Below are positions 35,399 to 44,152 of a stretch of DNA of 64,000 bases, one piece after another. A program made the position numbers and the translations under genes. Source of the stretch: Sulfitobacter sabulilitoris (GTDB lineage: Bacteria > Pseudomonadota > Alphaproteobacteria > Rhodobacterales > Rhodobacteraceae); NCBI RefSeq assembly GCF_005887615.1, contig NZ_VANS01000004.1, forward strand, positions 186,001 to 250,000. Direction: 5' to 3'. Every line of letters begins with the position of its first letter. The first letter of the stretch is position 1. The notes below the pieces were generated by a model, which searched no databases, was not told where the DNA came from, and worked only from the letters and a program-made list of their open reading frames with translations.

Positions 35399-35422
35399 CT
35401 GGTTGCTCCTTTCATCCTTGTG

Positions 35423-36634
35423 TCAAAGCGTGTCGCGCTCGCGGATCAGGCTGCCCGCGCTGATGGCGTCACTGGGGTGCACGATCACCCGATCGCCCGG
35501 CGACAACCCGTCGAGCACCTGCGCCATGCGGGTGTTGCGCTGCCCGATCTGCACCGGCATTTCCTGCGCGACCCCCTCGATCGCCCGGAACACCGCCCAG
35601 CCGTCGCCACGCCGGAACAGCGCGCTGACCGGAACCTGCATCACCTCCTCGGCCTGCCATTCGATGATATGCACAAAGACCGAAAACCCGTCGCCCAGCC
35701 CGGGGCGGTCTTTCAGCGGTGTGACCAGGTCAAAGATGGCATCGACGCGCTGTTCCTCGATCCCGAGCGCCGATACCTTGGTGCGCGCGGCGGGCTCGAC
35801 CCGGTTCAGCACCGCATCCAGCGGCGTGTCGCCACCCCAGCGGGTCACCTTGGCGGGCACGCCCGGGGCCAGCCGCACGGCGTCGTTCGACAAAAGATCG
35901 ACCACCAGTTCAAGGTCGGTGGGATCGCCGATGGACAACAGCGGCGCACCCGCCAGAACCGGCCGTTCGCTGATCGTCACGACCGACAGGACAACCCCGT
36001 CCGACGGCGCAAATATCCGGACGCAGCAGCCTCCGGAGGGATTTTGCGCCGTCGTGGGCTCGATCAGGGCGGCGCGGCTGCGCTCCAGCGATCCGCGCGC
36101 CATGTCGATGCGCGCCTGGGCGGCTTCCACCGCGGCGGTGGTCACGGCCAGCCGCTGGGCCGCGTCCTCCAGTTGCGTCACCGACGCCACGCCCCGGTCC
36201 ATCAGGGTCTGGGTGCGGTCGAACTGGCTCCGGGCAAGGCGCTGATCCTCCTGCGCGCGCAGCAGTTCGGTCTGCGCCACATGCAGCGATGCCTCGGCTT
36301 CGCGCACGGCGGCTTCGGCCTGGATTCGGCTGCGGGCGTCCAGCAGGCTGGGGGCCACGGGCTCCACGATTGCGACCACGGTTTCGCCCGCGATCACCCG
36401 GTCGCCCACCTCCACCGGCGACCGGCGCGCCGTGCCCGAAATCGGCGCCGACACCTCGTAGAGGTCGCGGATCCGGGTCTTGCCGTCCGCGTCGATGGTC
36501 ACCGTCATCGGCCCCACGCGCACGTCATGCAGATCGACGGCAACCGGCTCCGGCCGCACGGTGACATAAAGCAGCACCGCCACGATCCCGGCACCCAGCC
36601 CCATCAGCCCCAATGTGCGTTTCGACACTGCCAT
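35423..36634 (-). CDS. HlyD/MacA-type periplasmic adaptor protein
   Basis: A 403-residue membrane-fusion protein: an N-terminal membrane anchor (about 8-27), lipoyl half-motifs (PISGTARRSPVEVGDRVIAG and VRIFAPSDGVVLSVVTISE), an alpha-helical hairpin (about 110-200) and a beta-barrel domain. It would couple the FtsX-like ABC exporter to the outer parts of the envelope. ATG 36634 begins the anchor; the longer frame upstream is a shadow. Only 11 bases after the FtsX-like gene. Confidence 0.88.
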   Translation of the reverse strand: MAVSKRTLGLMGLGAGIVAVLLYVTVRPEPVAVDLHDVRVGPMTVTIDADGKTRIRDLYEVSAPISGTARRSPVEVGDRVIAGETVVAIVEPVAPSLLDARSRIQAEAAVREAEASLHVAQTELLRAQEDQRLARSQFDRTQTLMDRGVASVTQLEDAAQRLAVTTAAVEAAQARIDMARGSLERSRAALIEPTTAQNPSGGCCVRIFAPSDGVVLSVVTISERPVLAGAPLLSIGDPTDLELVVDLLSNDAVRLAPGVPAKVTRWGGDTPLDAVLNRVEPAARTKVSALGIEEQRVDAIFDLVTPLKDRPGLGDGFSVFVHIIEWQAEEVMQVPVSALFRRGDGWAVFRAIEGVAQEMPVQIGQRNTRMAQVLDGLSPGDRVIVHPSDAISAGSLIRERDTL

Positions 36635-36645
36635 CGCGCGCGTTC

Positions 36646-39009
36646 CTACTCCCTCGTCTTCATCACGGTCACCAGGTCCAGTCGGTCCAGCCTGCGCCGC
36701 ACGATCAGCACCGACACCGCCGCCGCCCCCAGCACCACCAGGCTCGCCAGGCTGAAGGTATGCGGCCTGAGCACCAGCGGGATGGTATAAAGATCGCTGG
36801 AAAACGCATTCGTCATCGCGGTGGCGATCCATGTGCCGATCAGCCATCCCAGGGGCTGTGCCAGCAGCGCCAGCAGCATCGTCTCGCCCACGAGGATGTA
36901 GGACACCTCGGTCCGGGTGAAGCCGAGGATGCGCAGGCTGGCGAGCTCGCGGGCGCGCTCCGACAATTGGATCCGCGCGCCGTTATAGGCCACGCCGACG
37001 GTGATCAGCACGGCGATGGTGATGTAGACCGTGTTCATGATGACGATGTTCTGGCGGATCGTGTCCTGAAAGCTTTGCCGCGTGTCGGTCAGCATCGCCA
37101 GCCCCATCAGGACGGGCAGTTCGCGCACCCGGGCATGCAACGCCCCGAGCGCCGCCGGATCGACCAGCACATTCGCGCTGCCGATCTGCGGTCTTTGCCG
37201 GAAAAGCGTGTTGAGATACCCAAGGTCCACATAGGCCCCGAGGCCGAAGTACTGCTCGACCGTGTCGGTGACGGTGATCGTGTGGGTCTCGCGCCGCCCG
37301 GTCAGGAATTCCGCCTCGATCGCGGTGCCGGGGCCGGCGTTCAGATGCTGCGCCAGTCGCTGCGACAGCACGATTCCGCCCGGCGGCGCGTCGACCGCCC
37401 TGCCGTCGCGCCCCACGATGCGGGCCAGGTCGGCGCCCGGCGCCCGCGCCTCGATGGCCACGCGCTTCCACCGCGCGCCGTGGCGCAGGATGGCGGGATG
37501 GGCCTGCTGCCCCTCGGCGGCCAGCACACCGGGCAGCCGCGCCACATCCGCCAGAGCGGTGTCCGGCAGATCGTCGGAAAACAGCAGCACGGCGTCCTGC
37601 CGGTTCGACTGGAAGAACGCGCGGTCGATGATTTCGTCCAGCGCATCGTTGATGAAGAACGCGGCAACCACCGCCGACACCGCAAGCGACAGCCCCAGGA
37701 TCGTCAAGGCCGACCTGAGCGGCCATCGCGCGAGGCTGCGCAGGATCATGGTGGTCGATTGCCGCACCCTGACGTGTTCCAGCATCCGGTCCAGCAGCGA
37801 CCGGCGAAACTGCGGCGGGGCGGGGGGCTGCATCGCGACGGCGGGCGCCAGCCGTGCGGCGCGCCACGCCGACCGCGCCGCCCCCAGCGCCGTTGTCGAA
37901 AGCGCCAGCAGCCCCGCCCCCGCATAGGCCCCCGGCGAAACGCTGTAGATCAGGAACGGAAAATCGAAGAACTGCGCATATTGAACCGCCAGACCATGCG
38001 CCAGCCATGCGCCAAAGATCCAGCCCACGGCGATCCCCACCAAGGCCACCAGTCCCGCCAGCAGCTGGTAATGCAGCATCACTTCGGTGTCGGAATACCC
38101 GATCGCCTTGAGCAGGCCGATCTCGCTGCGCTCCAGCGTGACGATGCGGCCCATGACCATGCTGACCAGGAACGCCGAGATGCCGAAAAAGATCGGCGGC
38201 AGCACCAGTGCCATGCCACGCAACTGGTTCAGCTCCGCGCTCACGAAACTGTCGGAGGGATGCAGGTCGCGGCCATAGGCACCCAGACCGCCGTAGTCGT
38301 CCAGCAGGTCGTCCATCGCGTCGATCACCGCTTCGGCCCGCGCGCCCGGCACGAGTTTGACCGACAGGTGATTGAACGCGCCCGTCATGTCAAAGGCGGC
38401 TTCGGCCGTACGTTCGGGCAGCCATACTATACCGTAGGCCGCATTGTCGGGCATCAACTGGCCCGGCCCGATCGAATAGATGAATTCCGGCGACAGGACG
38501 GTGCCGGTGATCGTCAGCCGCCTGAGCGTGCCATTGAGGTTCGCATCGAAACTGTCGCCCGGCGCCAGCCCGTGCGCCAGCGCAAAGGCATCGTTGACCA
38601 TCACGTCATACCGCGCGCCCGGCAGCGGCGCAGCACCGCGCCGCAGCACCGGCACGTTCAACACGTGCTCACCGGTCTCGGGCAGCGACAGGATGTGCCC
38701 CACCACGGTCTCGGCATGGCCGGGCACGTCGAGAATGGAATACCCGGTGATCCGCGCCTCCACCGCCTGCACGCCGGCAACACGGCGCAGATCCGGCAGC
38801 AGGCTTTGCGGCGCGCGCTTGGCCGCGACGAACACATCGGCAAAGCGGTTGCGCTCGTAATAGGCCTGACGGGTCTCGCCCAACGCACGGTACATGCCAA
38901 AGGAGGTCAGCACGATCGCCACCCCGCAGGCCAGCACCATCGCGATTGCCAGAACCTGAACCCACAGGCGCCGGAAATCGCGAAACAGCTTTATGTCAAG
39001 CACCTGCAT
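36646..39009 (-). CDS. FtsX-like (MacB/LolC-type) ABC exporter permease, double size
   Basis: A 787-residue permease with two FtsX domains, each with large periplasmic loops; about eight to ten transmembrane helices in clusters near residues 15-40, 270-370, 430-450 and 660-780. This is the fused-permease type (DevC/YbbP-like) that uses one ATPase and acts in mechanotransmission rather than classical transport. With the adaptor and ATPase beside it, it forms a complete tripartite-style exporter; substrate unknown, perhaps a lipid or peptide. Confidence 0.88.
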   Translation of the reverse strand: MQVLDIKLFRDFRRLWVQVLAIAMVLACGVAIVLTSFGMYRALGETRQAYYERNRFADVFVAAKRAPQSLLPDLRRVAGVQAVEARITGYSILDVPGHAETVVGHILSLPETGEHVLNVPVLRRGAAPLPGARYDVMVNDAFALAHGLAPGDSFDANLNGTLRRLTITGTVLSPEFIYSIGPGQLMPDNAAYGIVWLPERTAEAAFDMTGAFNHLSVKLVPGARAEAVIDAMDDLLDDYGGLGAYGRDLHPSDSFVSAELNQLRGMALVLPPIFFGISAFLVSMVMGRIVTLERSEIGLLKAIGYSDTEVMLHYQLLAGLVALVGIAVGWIFGAWLAHGLAVQYAQFFDFPFLIYSVSPGAYAGAGLLALSTTALGAARSAWRAARLAPAVAMQPPAPPQFRRSLLDRMLEHVRVRQSTTMILRSLARWPLRSALTILGLSLAVSAVVAAFFINDALDEIIDRAFFQSNRQDAVLLFSDDLPDTALADVARLPGVLAAEGQQAHPAILRHGARWKRVAIEARAPGADLARIVGRDGRAVDAPPGGIVLSQRLAQHLNAGPGTAIEAEFLTGRRETHTITVTDTVEQYFGLGAYVDLGYLNTLFRQRPQIGSANVLVDPAALGALHARVRELPVLMGLAMLTDTRQSFQDTIRQNIVIMNTVYITIAVLITVGVAYNGARIQLSERARELASLRILGFTRTEVSYILVGETMLLALLAQPLGWLIGTWIATAMTNAFSSDLYTIPLVLRPHTFSLASLVVLGAAAVSVLIVRRRLDRLDLVTVMKTRE

Positions 39010-39015
39010 GGCCGC

Positions 39016-39723
39016 TCACCACGCGATTTCCGACGGCGCAAGGCGCGTCTCGTTCACCTGGACATCGCTGATCCGGCCGTCCTGAAACTGGATCACGCGA
39101 TGCGCCATGCGGCGGATTTCGGCGTTGTGGGTGATCACGACGGTGGTGGTGCCGAACCGGTCGTTGATGTCGCGCAAGACCTCGAGCACCTGCACGCCCG
39201 TCGCACTGTCGAGCGCGCCCGTCGGCTCGTCGCACAGCAAGATCTCGGGACGTTTGGCGATGGCGCGGGCGATGGCGACGCGCTGCTGCTCGCCGCCCGA
39301 CAGTTCGGCGGGAAAATGGTCCATCCGCGCCCCCAGGCCCACCAGCCTCAGCGCCTCTTCGGGGGGCATCGGGTCGATTGCGACATCGGTCACCAGCCCG
39401 ACGTTTTCGCGTGCCGTCAGGCTGGGCACCAGGTTGTAGAACTGAAACACGAAGCCGACGTGATCGCGCCGGAACCGCGTCATCTCGCGATCGTTCAGAT
39501 GGGTCAGCTCGCGGTCGCGGAACCACACCTGCCCGTCCGTGGCCCGATCCAGCCCGCCCAGGATATTGAGCAGCGTCGATTTCCCGCTGCCCGACGGGCC
39601 CAGCAACACCGCCAACTCGCCCGCGTAAAGCTCCAGATCGACGCCCGCAAGGGCATAGACCTTGACCGCGCCGGTGTCATAGACCTTGGTCACACCCTGG
39701 GTGCGAAATACGATCTCCGGCAC
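39016..39723 (-). CDS. MacB/LolD-type ABC exporter ATP-binding protein
   Basis: A 235-residue ATPase with Walker [10 protein letters not shown], signature LSGGEQQR, Walker [13 protein letters not shown] and the H-loop ITHN. The true start is probably GTG 39723: AAAGGAG lies 6 bases before it. An in-frame ATG at 39741 would place that site inside the gene. An Fnr-type box at 39772-39785 puts a predicted start of transcription near 39737, between the two, also favouring the GTG. The gene ends 6 bases before the FtsX-like gene. Confidence 0.9.
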   Translation of the reverse strand: MPEIVFRTQGVTKVYDTGAVKVYALAGVDLELYAGELAVLLGPSGSGKSTLLNILGGLDRATDGQVWFRDRELTHLNDREMTRFRRDHVGFVFQFYNLVPSLTARENVGLVTDVAIDPMPPEEALRLVGLGARMDHFPAELSGGEQQRVAIARAIAKRPEILLCDEPTGALDSATGVQVLEVLRDINDRFGTTTVVITHNAEIRRMAHRVIQFQDGRISDVQVNETRLAPSEIAW

Positions 39724-39771
39724 GCGGCTCTCCTTTCGCATCCTCTATGCCAGCGCGCGCCACGACTTACG

Positions 39772-39785
39772 TTGACCTGCGTCAA
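39772..39785. promoter_or_regulatory. Weaker Fnr/FixK-type box before the ABC exporter genes
   Basis: TTGACCTGCGTCAA, 8 of 10 matches, overlapping the last codons of the flavodoxin-like gene. CATAGA on the minus strand (39744-39749) is 32 bp away but a poor -10. It would give the exporter-phaC genes an internal promoter. Confidence 0.55.
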
Positions 39786-40288
39786 ACGGCTGTTTTCACC
39801 AGCGCCTGAAGTGCCGCGCAGAACTCGGTGACGCGCTGTTGGCCGCCCGGGGTCCGCGCCAGCGCATCGGGCAGGTATCCGCGCGCCTGAAAGGAACGGC
39901 CCAGATCGGCCTGCGCCATCTCGAACGCCTTGGCCGGTTCGCTGTCGTCGCCGCAGGTCAGGAACAGGCCCACGACGCCCGGCAGCACCGGATGATCGCG
40001 CAGGAACCGGCGCATCGGCGTGGCGGGATAGCTGGTCCAGACCGGGGCGCAGAACACGATCGCCTGAAACCCGCGCAGCGCGGGCTGCGGCGAGGTCAGT
40101 TGCGGCAGGCGCTGGCGCAGGCTGTCGAACCCCGCGGTCAGATAGCCAAGGCGCGGGCCGTGGTATCGGTCCACGGTCAGGCGAAACCGTTGCGCGCCAA
40201 GCGTGTCGGCGATCTCGGTCGCAGCGTCCTTGCTGTGGCCGGTGCGGGAATAATACACCACCGCCGTGGTTTTCACTGTCTGTAGCAT
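39782..40288 (-). CDS. Flavodoxin-like protein
   Basis: A 168-residue protein of the flavodoxin fold. The N-terminal VVYYSRTGHSKDAATEIAD is the FMN phosphate-binding loop; IVFCAPVWTSYPATPMRRFL is the second FMN contact loop. Members carry electrons or act as haem-pathway oxidases (HemG-type) or quinone reductases. ATG 40288 is preferred to a longer frame with no family features. First gene of the exporter-phaC run; the Fnr-type box at 40362-40375 is 74 bases upstream. Confidence 0.87.
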   Translation of the reverse strand: MLQTVKTTAVVYYSRTGHSKDAATEIADTLGAQRFRLTVDRYHGPRLGYLTAGFDSLRQRLPQLTSPQPALRGFQAIVFCAPVWTSYPATPMRRFLRDHPVLPGVVGLFLTCGDDSEPAKAFEMAQADLGRSFQARGYLPDALARTPGGQQRVTEFCAALQALVKTAV

Positions 40289-40361
40289 GGGTCCATCCAA
40301 AGGCTGTGGGCAAGATCGCGAAACGCTGTGCCCAGCTTGCCGCCCGCACGGTGCCGCGCCC

Positions 40362-40375
40362 TTGAGCAATGTCAA
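40362..40375. promoter_or_regulatory. Fnr/FixK-type box between flavodoxin-like and CNMP-domain genes
   Basis: TTGAGCAATGTCAA, 8 of 10 matches. On the plus strand TATGAT (40398-40403, 5 of 6 to the -10 consensus) is 32 bp away, leader about 22 bases to ATG 40432. On the minus strand no good -10 is seen for the flavodoxin-like gene, though spacing allows one. Confidence 0.72.
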
Positions 40376-40431
40376 ATCCGCACACCGTGACCCGCCGTAT
40401 GATCGGCACTGCAGCAAAGGAGCGCGCGAAA

Positions 40432-40905
40432 ATGCCACTACATCCCCCGACTGGCCCTCGGGCCGACCCCGTTGACGCCCCCCCGGTCCCGGTTCCGCAA
40501 ACCGTGATGGCGCAGGCCCAGCACCTGCGCATCGCCGCCGGAAGCAAGGTCTTCGAGCCGCAGAATATTCCCTATATCCTTCTTGTGCTGACGTCGGGTA
40601 CGCTTCGCATCGAACGCCCGACCGCCACCGGGCACCCGCTGATCACCGATCGCGTCCAAGCGGGCGAGGGCCGCCATATGACAACAGCCTCCCTGATGGC
40701 CTGCGCGGGATACCCCGGTAGAGCCGTCGCAGAGACCGACATCGACGTGATCGCGATGCCGCGCCAGGCGTTCGAGCAGCTGATGCGCAACTCGCCCGAG
40801 ATGCGCCGGTTCGTCCTCGGGGCCTGTACGCGGCGGATCGTGGCGCTCATCGGCGCGCTTGAGACGATGTCGCCGGGGCTGGGCCGGCCCATGAGGCTGC
40901 ACTAG
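40432..40905 (+). CDS. Stand-alone cyclic-nucleotide-binding-like domain protein
   Basis: A 157-residue protein that matches the beta-roll of Crp/Fnr regulators (LRIAAGSKVFEPQ, LVLTSGTLRIERPTATG, TDIDVIAMPRQAFEQLMRNSPEMRRF) but ends before any helix-turn-helix. It cannot bind DNA by itself in the usual way. AAAGGAG lies 9 bases before the ATG, and a well-placed Fnr-type box with TATGAT is upstream. It may act as a sensor or antagonist through protein contact. Not a truncation by frameshift that I can see: no helix-turn-helix is found downstream in other frames. Confidence 0.8.
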   Translation: MPLHPPTGPRADPVDAPPVPVPQTVMAQAQHLRIAAGSKVFEPQNIPYILLVLTSGTLRIERPTATGHPLITDRVQAGEGRHMTTASLMACAGYPGRAVAETDIDVIAMPRQAFEQLMRNSPEMRRFVLGACTRRIVALIGALETMSPGLGRPMRLH

Positions 40906-40966
40906 CGCCTATGCCGCCGCCCGTGCCCGCCGATGCCGGCTTTCCCATCGCCGGGCGCTGCGCGGC

Positions 40967-41392
40967 ATGATCGCTGTCTTGTCCATCGGCTCGTGCGTGA
41001 TCGCGACGACCATGGTCCTGTCCACGGTGTTCTTCGAAATCGCTTCCGAAGCGCTGGAGGCGCGCATCGGGCGCTACGCTGCGTCCAGACGACGCCTGAT
41101 CGCGCTGTCGGCCCTGCTGGCGGCACTGTTCTGGATTCTGGTGGTGGTCACGCTCTCGGTCTGGATCTGGGCGCTCGTCTATTACGCGCTTGGCCTGTTC
41201 GACACGCTGGAACCGGCGCTTTATTTCGCCATCGTATCGTTCACGACCGTCGGCTACGGCGATCTGGTGCTCGACGCCGAATGGCGGCTTCTGGCGGGAA
41301 TGACGGCGACCAATGGCTTGCTTGTCTTTGGCCTGTTCACCGCTTTCCTTGTCGACGTGATGAAGGACCTGCGCCGCATCAAGCGGCGGTGA
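40967..41392 (+). CDS. Two-helix potassium channel protein
   Basis: A 141-residue channel subunit. The selectivity filter TVGYGD is at 94-99 after a pore helix (LYFAIVSFT), with flanking helices at about 48-75 and 103-128, plus an N-terminal hydrophobic helix (1-25). There is no RCK/TrkA-N regulatory domain, so gating is not predictable. It starts 61 bases after the CNMP-domain gene on the same strand; together they recall the parts of a cyclic-nucleotide-gated channel, split in two proteins. Confidence 0.87.
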   Translation: MIAVLSIGSCVIATTMVLSTVFFEIASEALEARIGRYAASRRRLIALSALLAALFWILVVVTLSVWIWALVYYALGLFDTLEPALYFAIVSFTTVGYGDLVLDAEWRLLAGMTATNGLLVFGLFTAFLVDVMKDLRRIKRR

Positions 41393-41476
41393 TCTGCGTG
41401 CCTGCGCCCGGCGCTTGCCGCTTGCGCCCCTGTCGTCCATTGGGCACAAGCGGCAGCAGGTCATCGGGGCGGAGCT

Positions 41477-42874
41477 ATGAGACGACAGGCGGCTTGGGAC
41501 CGGATCGTGGGCAGCGCGATTGCCGCGATCACGGTGCTTGTGATTTTCCGCGAATGGGGTGTGGCGGGGTGGACGGCACCCGTGGTGCCGGTGCTGGTGC
41601 TTGGCGTCATGGCGGTCTTTGCCACGCAGGTCGGCAGATCGCGCAAGGTCTTCATCGCCGTGGCCGTCGGGCTGACCGGCGCGCTGGCGCTGACCGATCC
41701 CGACTGGGTCGCCATCACCCTGCGCGCGCTGGGCGCCGCCGCCTTCATCGCGGCGTTCTTCTCGGCGCTGGCCACCCTGCGCAACGTCGCCCAGACCTCG
41801 CCCGCGATCCAGCAGGCGGGGCGGTTCCTGTCGGCGCAAAAGCCGGGGCGCCGTTATGCGGCGCTGTCGGTCGGCGGACAGATGTTCGCGCTGCTTCTCA
41901 ACTACGGTGCGATCCAGCTTTTGGGCGCGCTCGCGATGTCCAGCGCCAAGTCCGAACCCAACGCGGAAATTCGCATGATCCGGACCCGCCGCATGTTGCT
42001 GGCGATCCAGCGCGGCTTCATCTCCAGCCTGCCGTGGTCACCGCTGTCTTTCGCGATGGCGATTTCGACCACCATGGTGCCGGGAACGTCCTGGGCACAG
42101 GCGGTGGTGCCGGGGCTGATCACCGCGCTGATCGTGTCGGGCATCGGCTGGATCCTCGATACCGCGTTCAAACCACGCCTGACGACCGCGCCTGCCCCGC
42201 GCACCGACCCCACGGGCAATTGGTGGGCGATGACCCCGCTGGTCGTGCTCTTGTCGCTGCTGGTGATCGGGGTGTCCACGCTCTACGCGCTGACCAGCGT
42301 CCGCATCGTGGGGATCGTGGCGGTGATCGTGCCGGTGATGGCGCTGGTTTGGATGGTGATCCAGCACTGGCGGACGCGCCCGGCGTATCACGTCGCCACG
42401 CGGGTGCGCGATTACCTCTTTGCCGAATTGCCCGGCTATCGCGGCGAACTGACGCTCTTGATGATGGCGGGCTACATCGGCACCGTGGGCGCGCAGCTGC
42501 TGGCGCCGGTGATGGCGCGGGCGGGCCTCGATCTGGGGGCGCTGCCCACTTGGGTCATTCTGGTATCCTTCGTCTGGATCATCCCGTTGGCGGGACAGGT
42601 GGGCATGAACCCGATCCTTGCCGTCACGCTGATCGCGCCGCTCATTCCCGATGCCGCCAGCCTGGGCGTGTCGCCCACCGCGCTGGTGGTTGCGATTACC
42701 GCCGGCTGGACCTTGAGCGGCGCAAGCTCGCCCTATACCGCGACGACGCTGCTGATCGGTTCTTTCGGGGGGATCAGCGCACTGCGCGTCGGGCTTGTCT
42801 GGAACGGCGCCTACACGCTGATCTGCGCCTGCGTTCTGTCGGTGTGGGTGGTGATCTACGGGCTGCTGCTCTGA
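41477..42874 (+). CDS. Multi-spanning membrane protein, ion-transporter-like
   Basis: A 465-residue protein with about 11 or 12 helices. Two similar loop regions (GFISSLPWSPLSFAMAISTT, and AGQVGMNPILAVTLIAPLIP with TAGWTLSGASSPYTATTLL) recall the re-entrant hairpins of the ion-transporter superfamily (ArsB/NhaD/CitM-like). No close family is recognised and the substrate is unknown. It follows the potassium-channel gene by 84 bases. Confidence 0.72.
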   Translation: MRRQAAWDRIVGSAIAAITVLVIFREWGVAGWTAPVVPVLVLGVMAVFATQVGRSRKVFIAVAVGLTGALALTDPDWVAITLRALGAAAFIAAFFSALATLRNVAQTSPAIQQAGRFLSAQKPGRRYAALSVGGQMFALLLNYGAIQLLGALAMSSAKSEPNAEIRMIRTRRMLLAIQRGFISSLPWSPLSFAMAISTTMVPGTSWAQAVVPGLITALIVSGIGWILDTAFKPRLTTAPAPRTDPTGNWWAMTPLVVLLSLLVIGVSTLYALTSVRIVGIVAVIVPVMALVWMVIQHWRTRPAYHVATRVRDYLFAELPGYRGELTLLMMAGYIGTVGAQLLAPVMARAGLDLGALPTWVILVSFVWIIPLAGQVGMNPILAVTLIAPLIPDAASLGVSPTALVVAITAGWTLSGASSPYTATTLLIGSFGGISALRVGLVWNGAYTLICACVLSVWVVIYGLLL

Positions 42875-43025
42875 ACGGCGCGGCGCGGCGTCCGGATCGC
42901 TCAGGCGGGGCCGATCCGATATCGGCGGGCGAACTTGACTGCCGCCTCGGAATGAGGGACCGTGCCGTCGGCAGGGCGCGACCGCCGTGCCGAACTTCGC
43001 TAACCAAGCTGAATCTGGATGGATC

Positions 43026-43343
43026 ATGAATATCACGAAGCTACTGACCGTAATAGTGTTTGCCGCGTCGGGCGCGGGCCCGGCGATGGCGCAAGACGGC
43101 GACGACGGGAAAGAGATCTATCAAAGCGTCTGCAAGAACTGCCATGGCCCCACTGGCAAGGGCATGGCCAGCTTTCCCAAGCTGGTGGGAAAGGGCGAGG
43201 AGTACCTCACTCAACGTCTCGAGGCCTACCGCGCGGGCGAAAAGATCGGGCCGAATTCCGCCCTGATGATGCCGCTGGCCGAGGATTTGAGCGACGAGGA
43301 CATCGCCAGCATCGTGACCTACATCACCACCGAGCTGGAGTGA
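43026..43343 (+). CDS. Small class I cytochrome c (c553/c555-like)
   Basis: A 105-residue periplasmic cytochrome with a signal peptide ending PAMAQ, haem site CKNCH and axial Met in ALMMPLAEDLSDEDI. AT-rich start ATG 43026; the longer frame from 42987 adds an untypical leader. It leads a two-gene unit with the SH3-like protein and stands at the border of the PQQ/oxidation region, so it may accept electrons there. Confidence 0.9.
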   Translation: MNITKLLTVIVFAASGAGPAMAQDGDDGKEIYQSVCKNCHGPTGKGMASFPKLVGKGEEYLTQRLEAYRAGEKIGPNSALMMPLAEDLSDEDIASIVTYITTELE

Positions 43344-43346
43344 TCC

Positions 43347-44102
43347 ATGCCGGGCCTGTCCGAACGGCGGGCTGACGATCGCGGGATGCGGGTGCCTGCG
43401 CGCGCGGCCCTCCGCCGCTGGCCCCATGTATTCGGCGCCGCGGTCTGCCTGATCGCGATCTGGGCAGTGCCCGCGCAGGCCCGGGACGGGATCGCCGCGG
43501 ACGTGCCGGCCGCACCGCAGGACGGCGGTCCGCGACGATGGGAAGTGGTGGCGCAAGACGGCCTCGCGCTGCACGGCACGCCCTCCGACACGGCGGAGCC
43601 GATTGCGGTGCTGCCCGCCGGGACCATCCTCAACAACATGGGCTGCACCCGAAACGCGGGCCGCGTCTGGTGCCTGGTCCGGCCGCTTGGCGACGGTCCG
43701 CGCGGTCATGGCGCGGCAGAGGCCCTGCGCCCGGCGCAAAGCCCGGACGGGACGGTGCCCACCGGGCGCGACGACAGCGCGCAGCGGGCGAAGTCCCGCG
43801 ATTTCGATGCCCGCGGCACGATCCCCTGCGCGCAGGTGCGCGGGCAGAAGATGCAGACCTGCCACATCGAAATCGCACGCGGTGCCGGGGGCGACGCGAC
43901 AGCGGTGGCGACCTTTTCCAACGGGTTCAGCCGGACGCTCTACTTCGTCAACGGCACGTTCATATCGGCGAATGCGACAATGTCGGGCGTCGGCACCGAT
44001 GTGGATTGGCGCAAAAGCGGCCCGCTTCACATCATTCGCGTTGACGACCAGCGCTTTGAAATTCCCCATCACCTTATCTTTGGCGATGCCATCCCGCAAT
44101 GA
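43347..44102 (+). CDS. Secreted SH3-like-domain protein of unknown function
   Basis: A 251-residue protein. A signal or anchor lies at about 25-47 (VFGAAVCLIAIWAVPAQA). An SH3b-like module follows (about 62-125: WEVVAQDGLALHGTPSDTAEPIAVLPAGTIL, in parts). The C-terminal domain (about 155-245) has TCHIEIARGAGGDATAVATF and a hydrophobic strand pattern seen in conserved alphaproteobacterial proteins. Role unknown. The ATG is 3 bases after the cytochrome stop. Confidence 0.75.
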   Translation: MPGLSERRADDRGMRVPARAALRRWPHVFGAAVCLIAIWAVPAQARDGIAADVPAAPQDGGPRRWEVVAQDGLALHGTPSDTAEPIAVLPAGTILNNMGCTRNAGRVWCLVRPLGDGPRGHGAAEALRPAQSPDGTVPTGRDDSAQRAKSRDFDARGTIPCAQVRGQKMQTCHIEIARGAGGDATAVATFSNGFSRTLYFVNGTFISANATMSGVGTDVDWRKSGPLHIIRVDDQRFEIPHHLIFGDAIPQ

Positions 44103-44152
44103 TCCCCGTCGCGGCCCCGTGACAGCCGGGCGACCCCGCTTCGCGGGCGGTT

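Noticed and set aside
33842-39831. Very long plus-strand open frames (982 and 1072 codons) over phaC, the adaptor and the FtsX-like gene
   Set aside because: Antisense to genes with clear catalytic motifs and membrane patterns. The translations are His/Arg/Gln-rich and non-repetitive, without family features.
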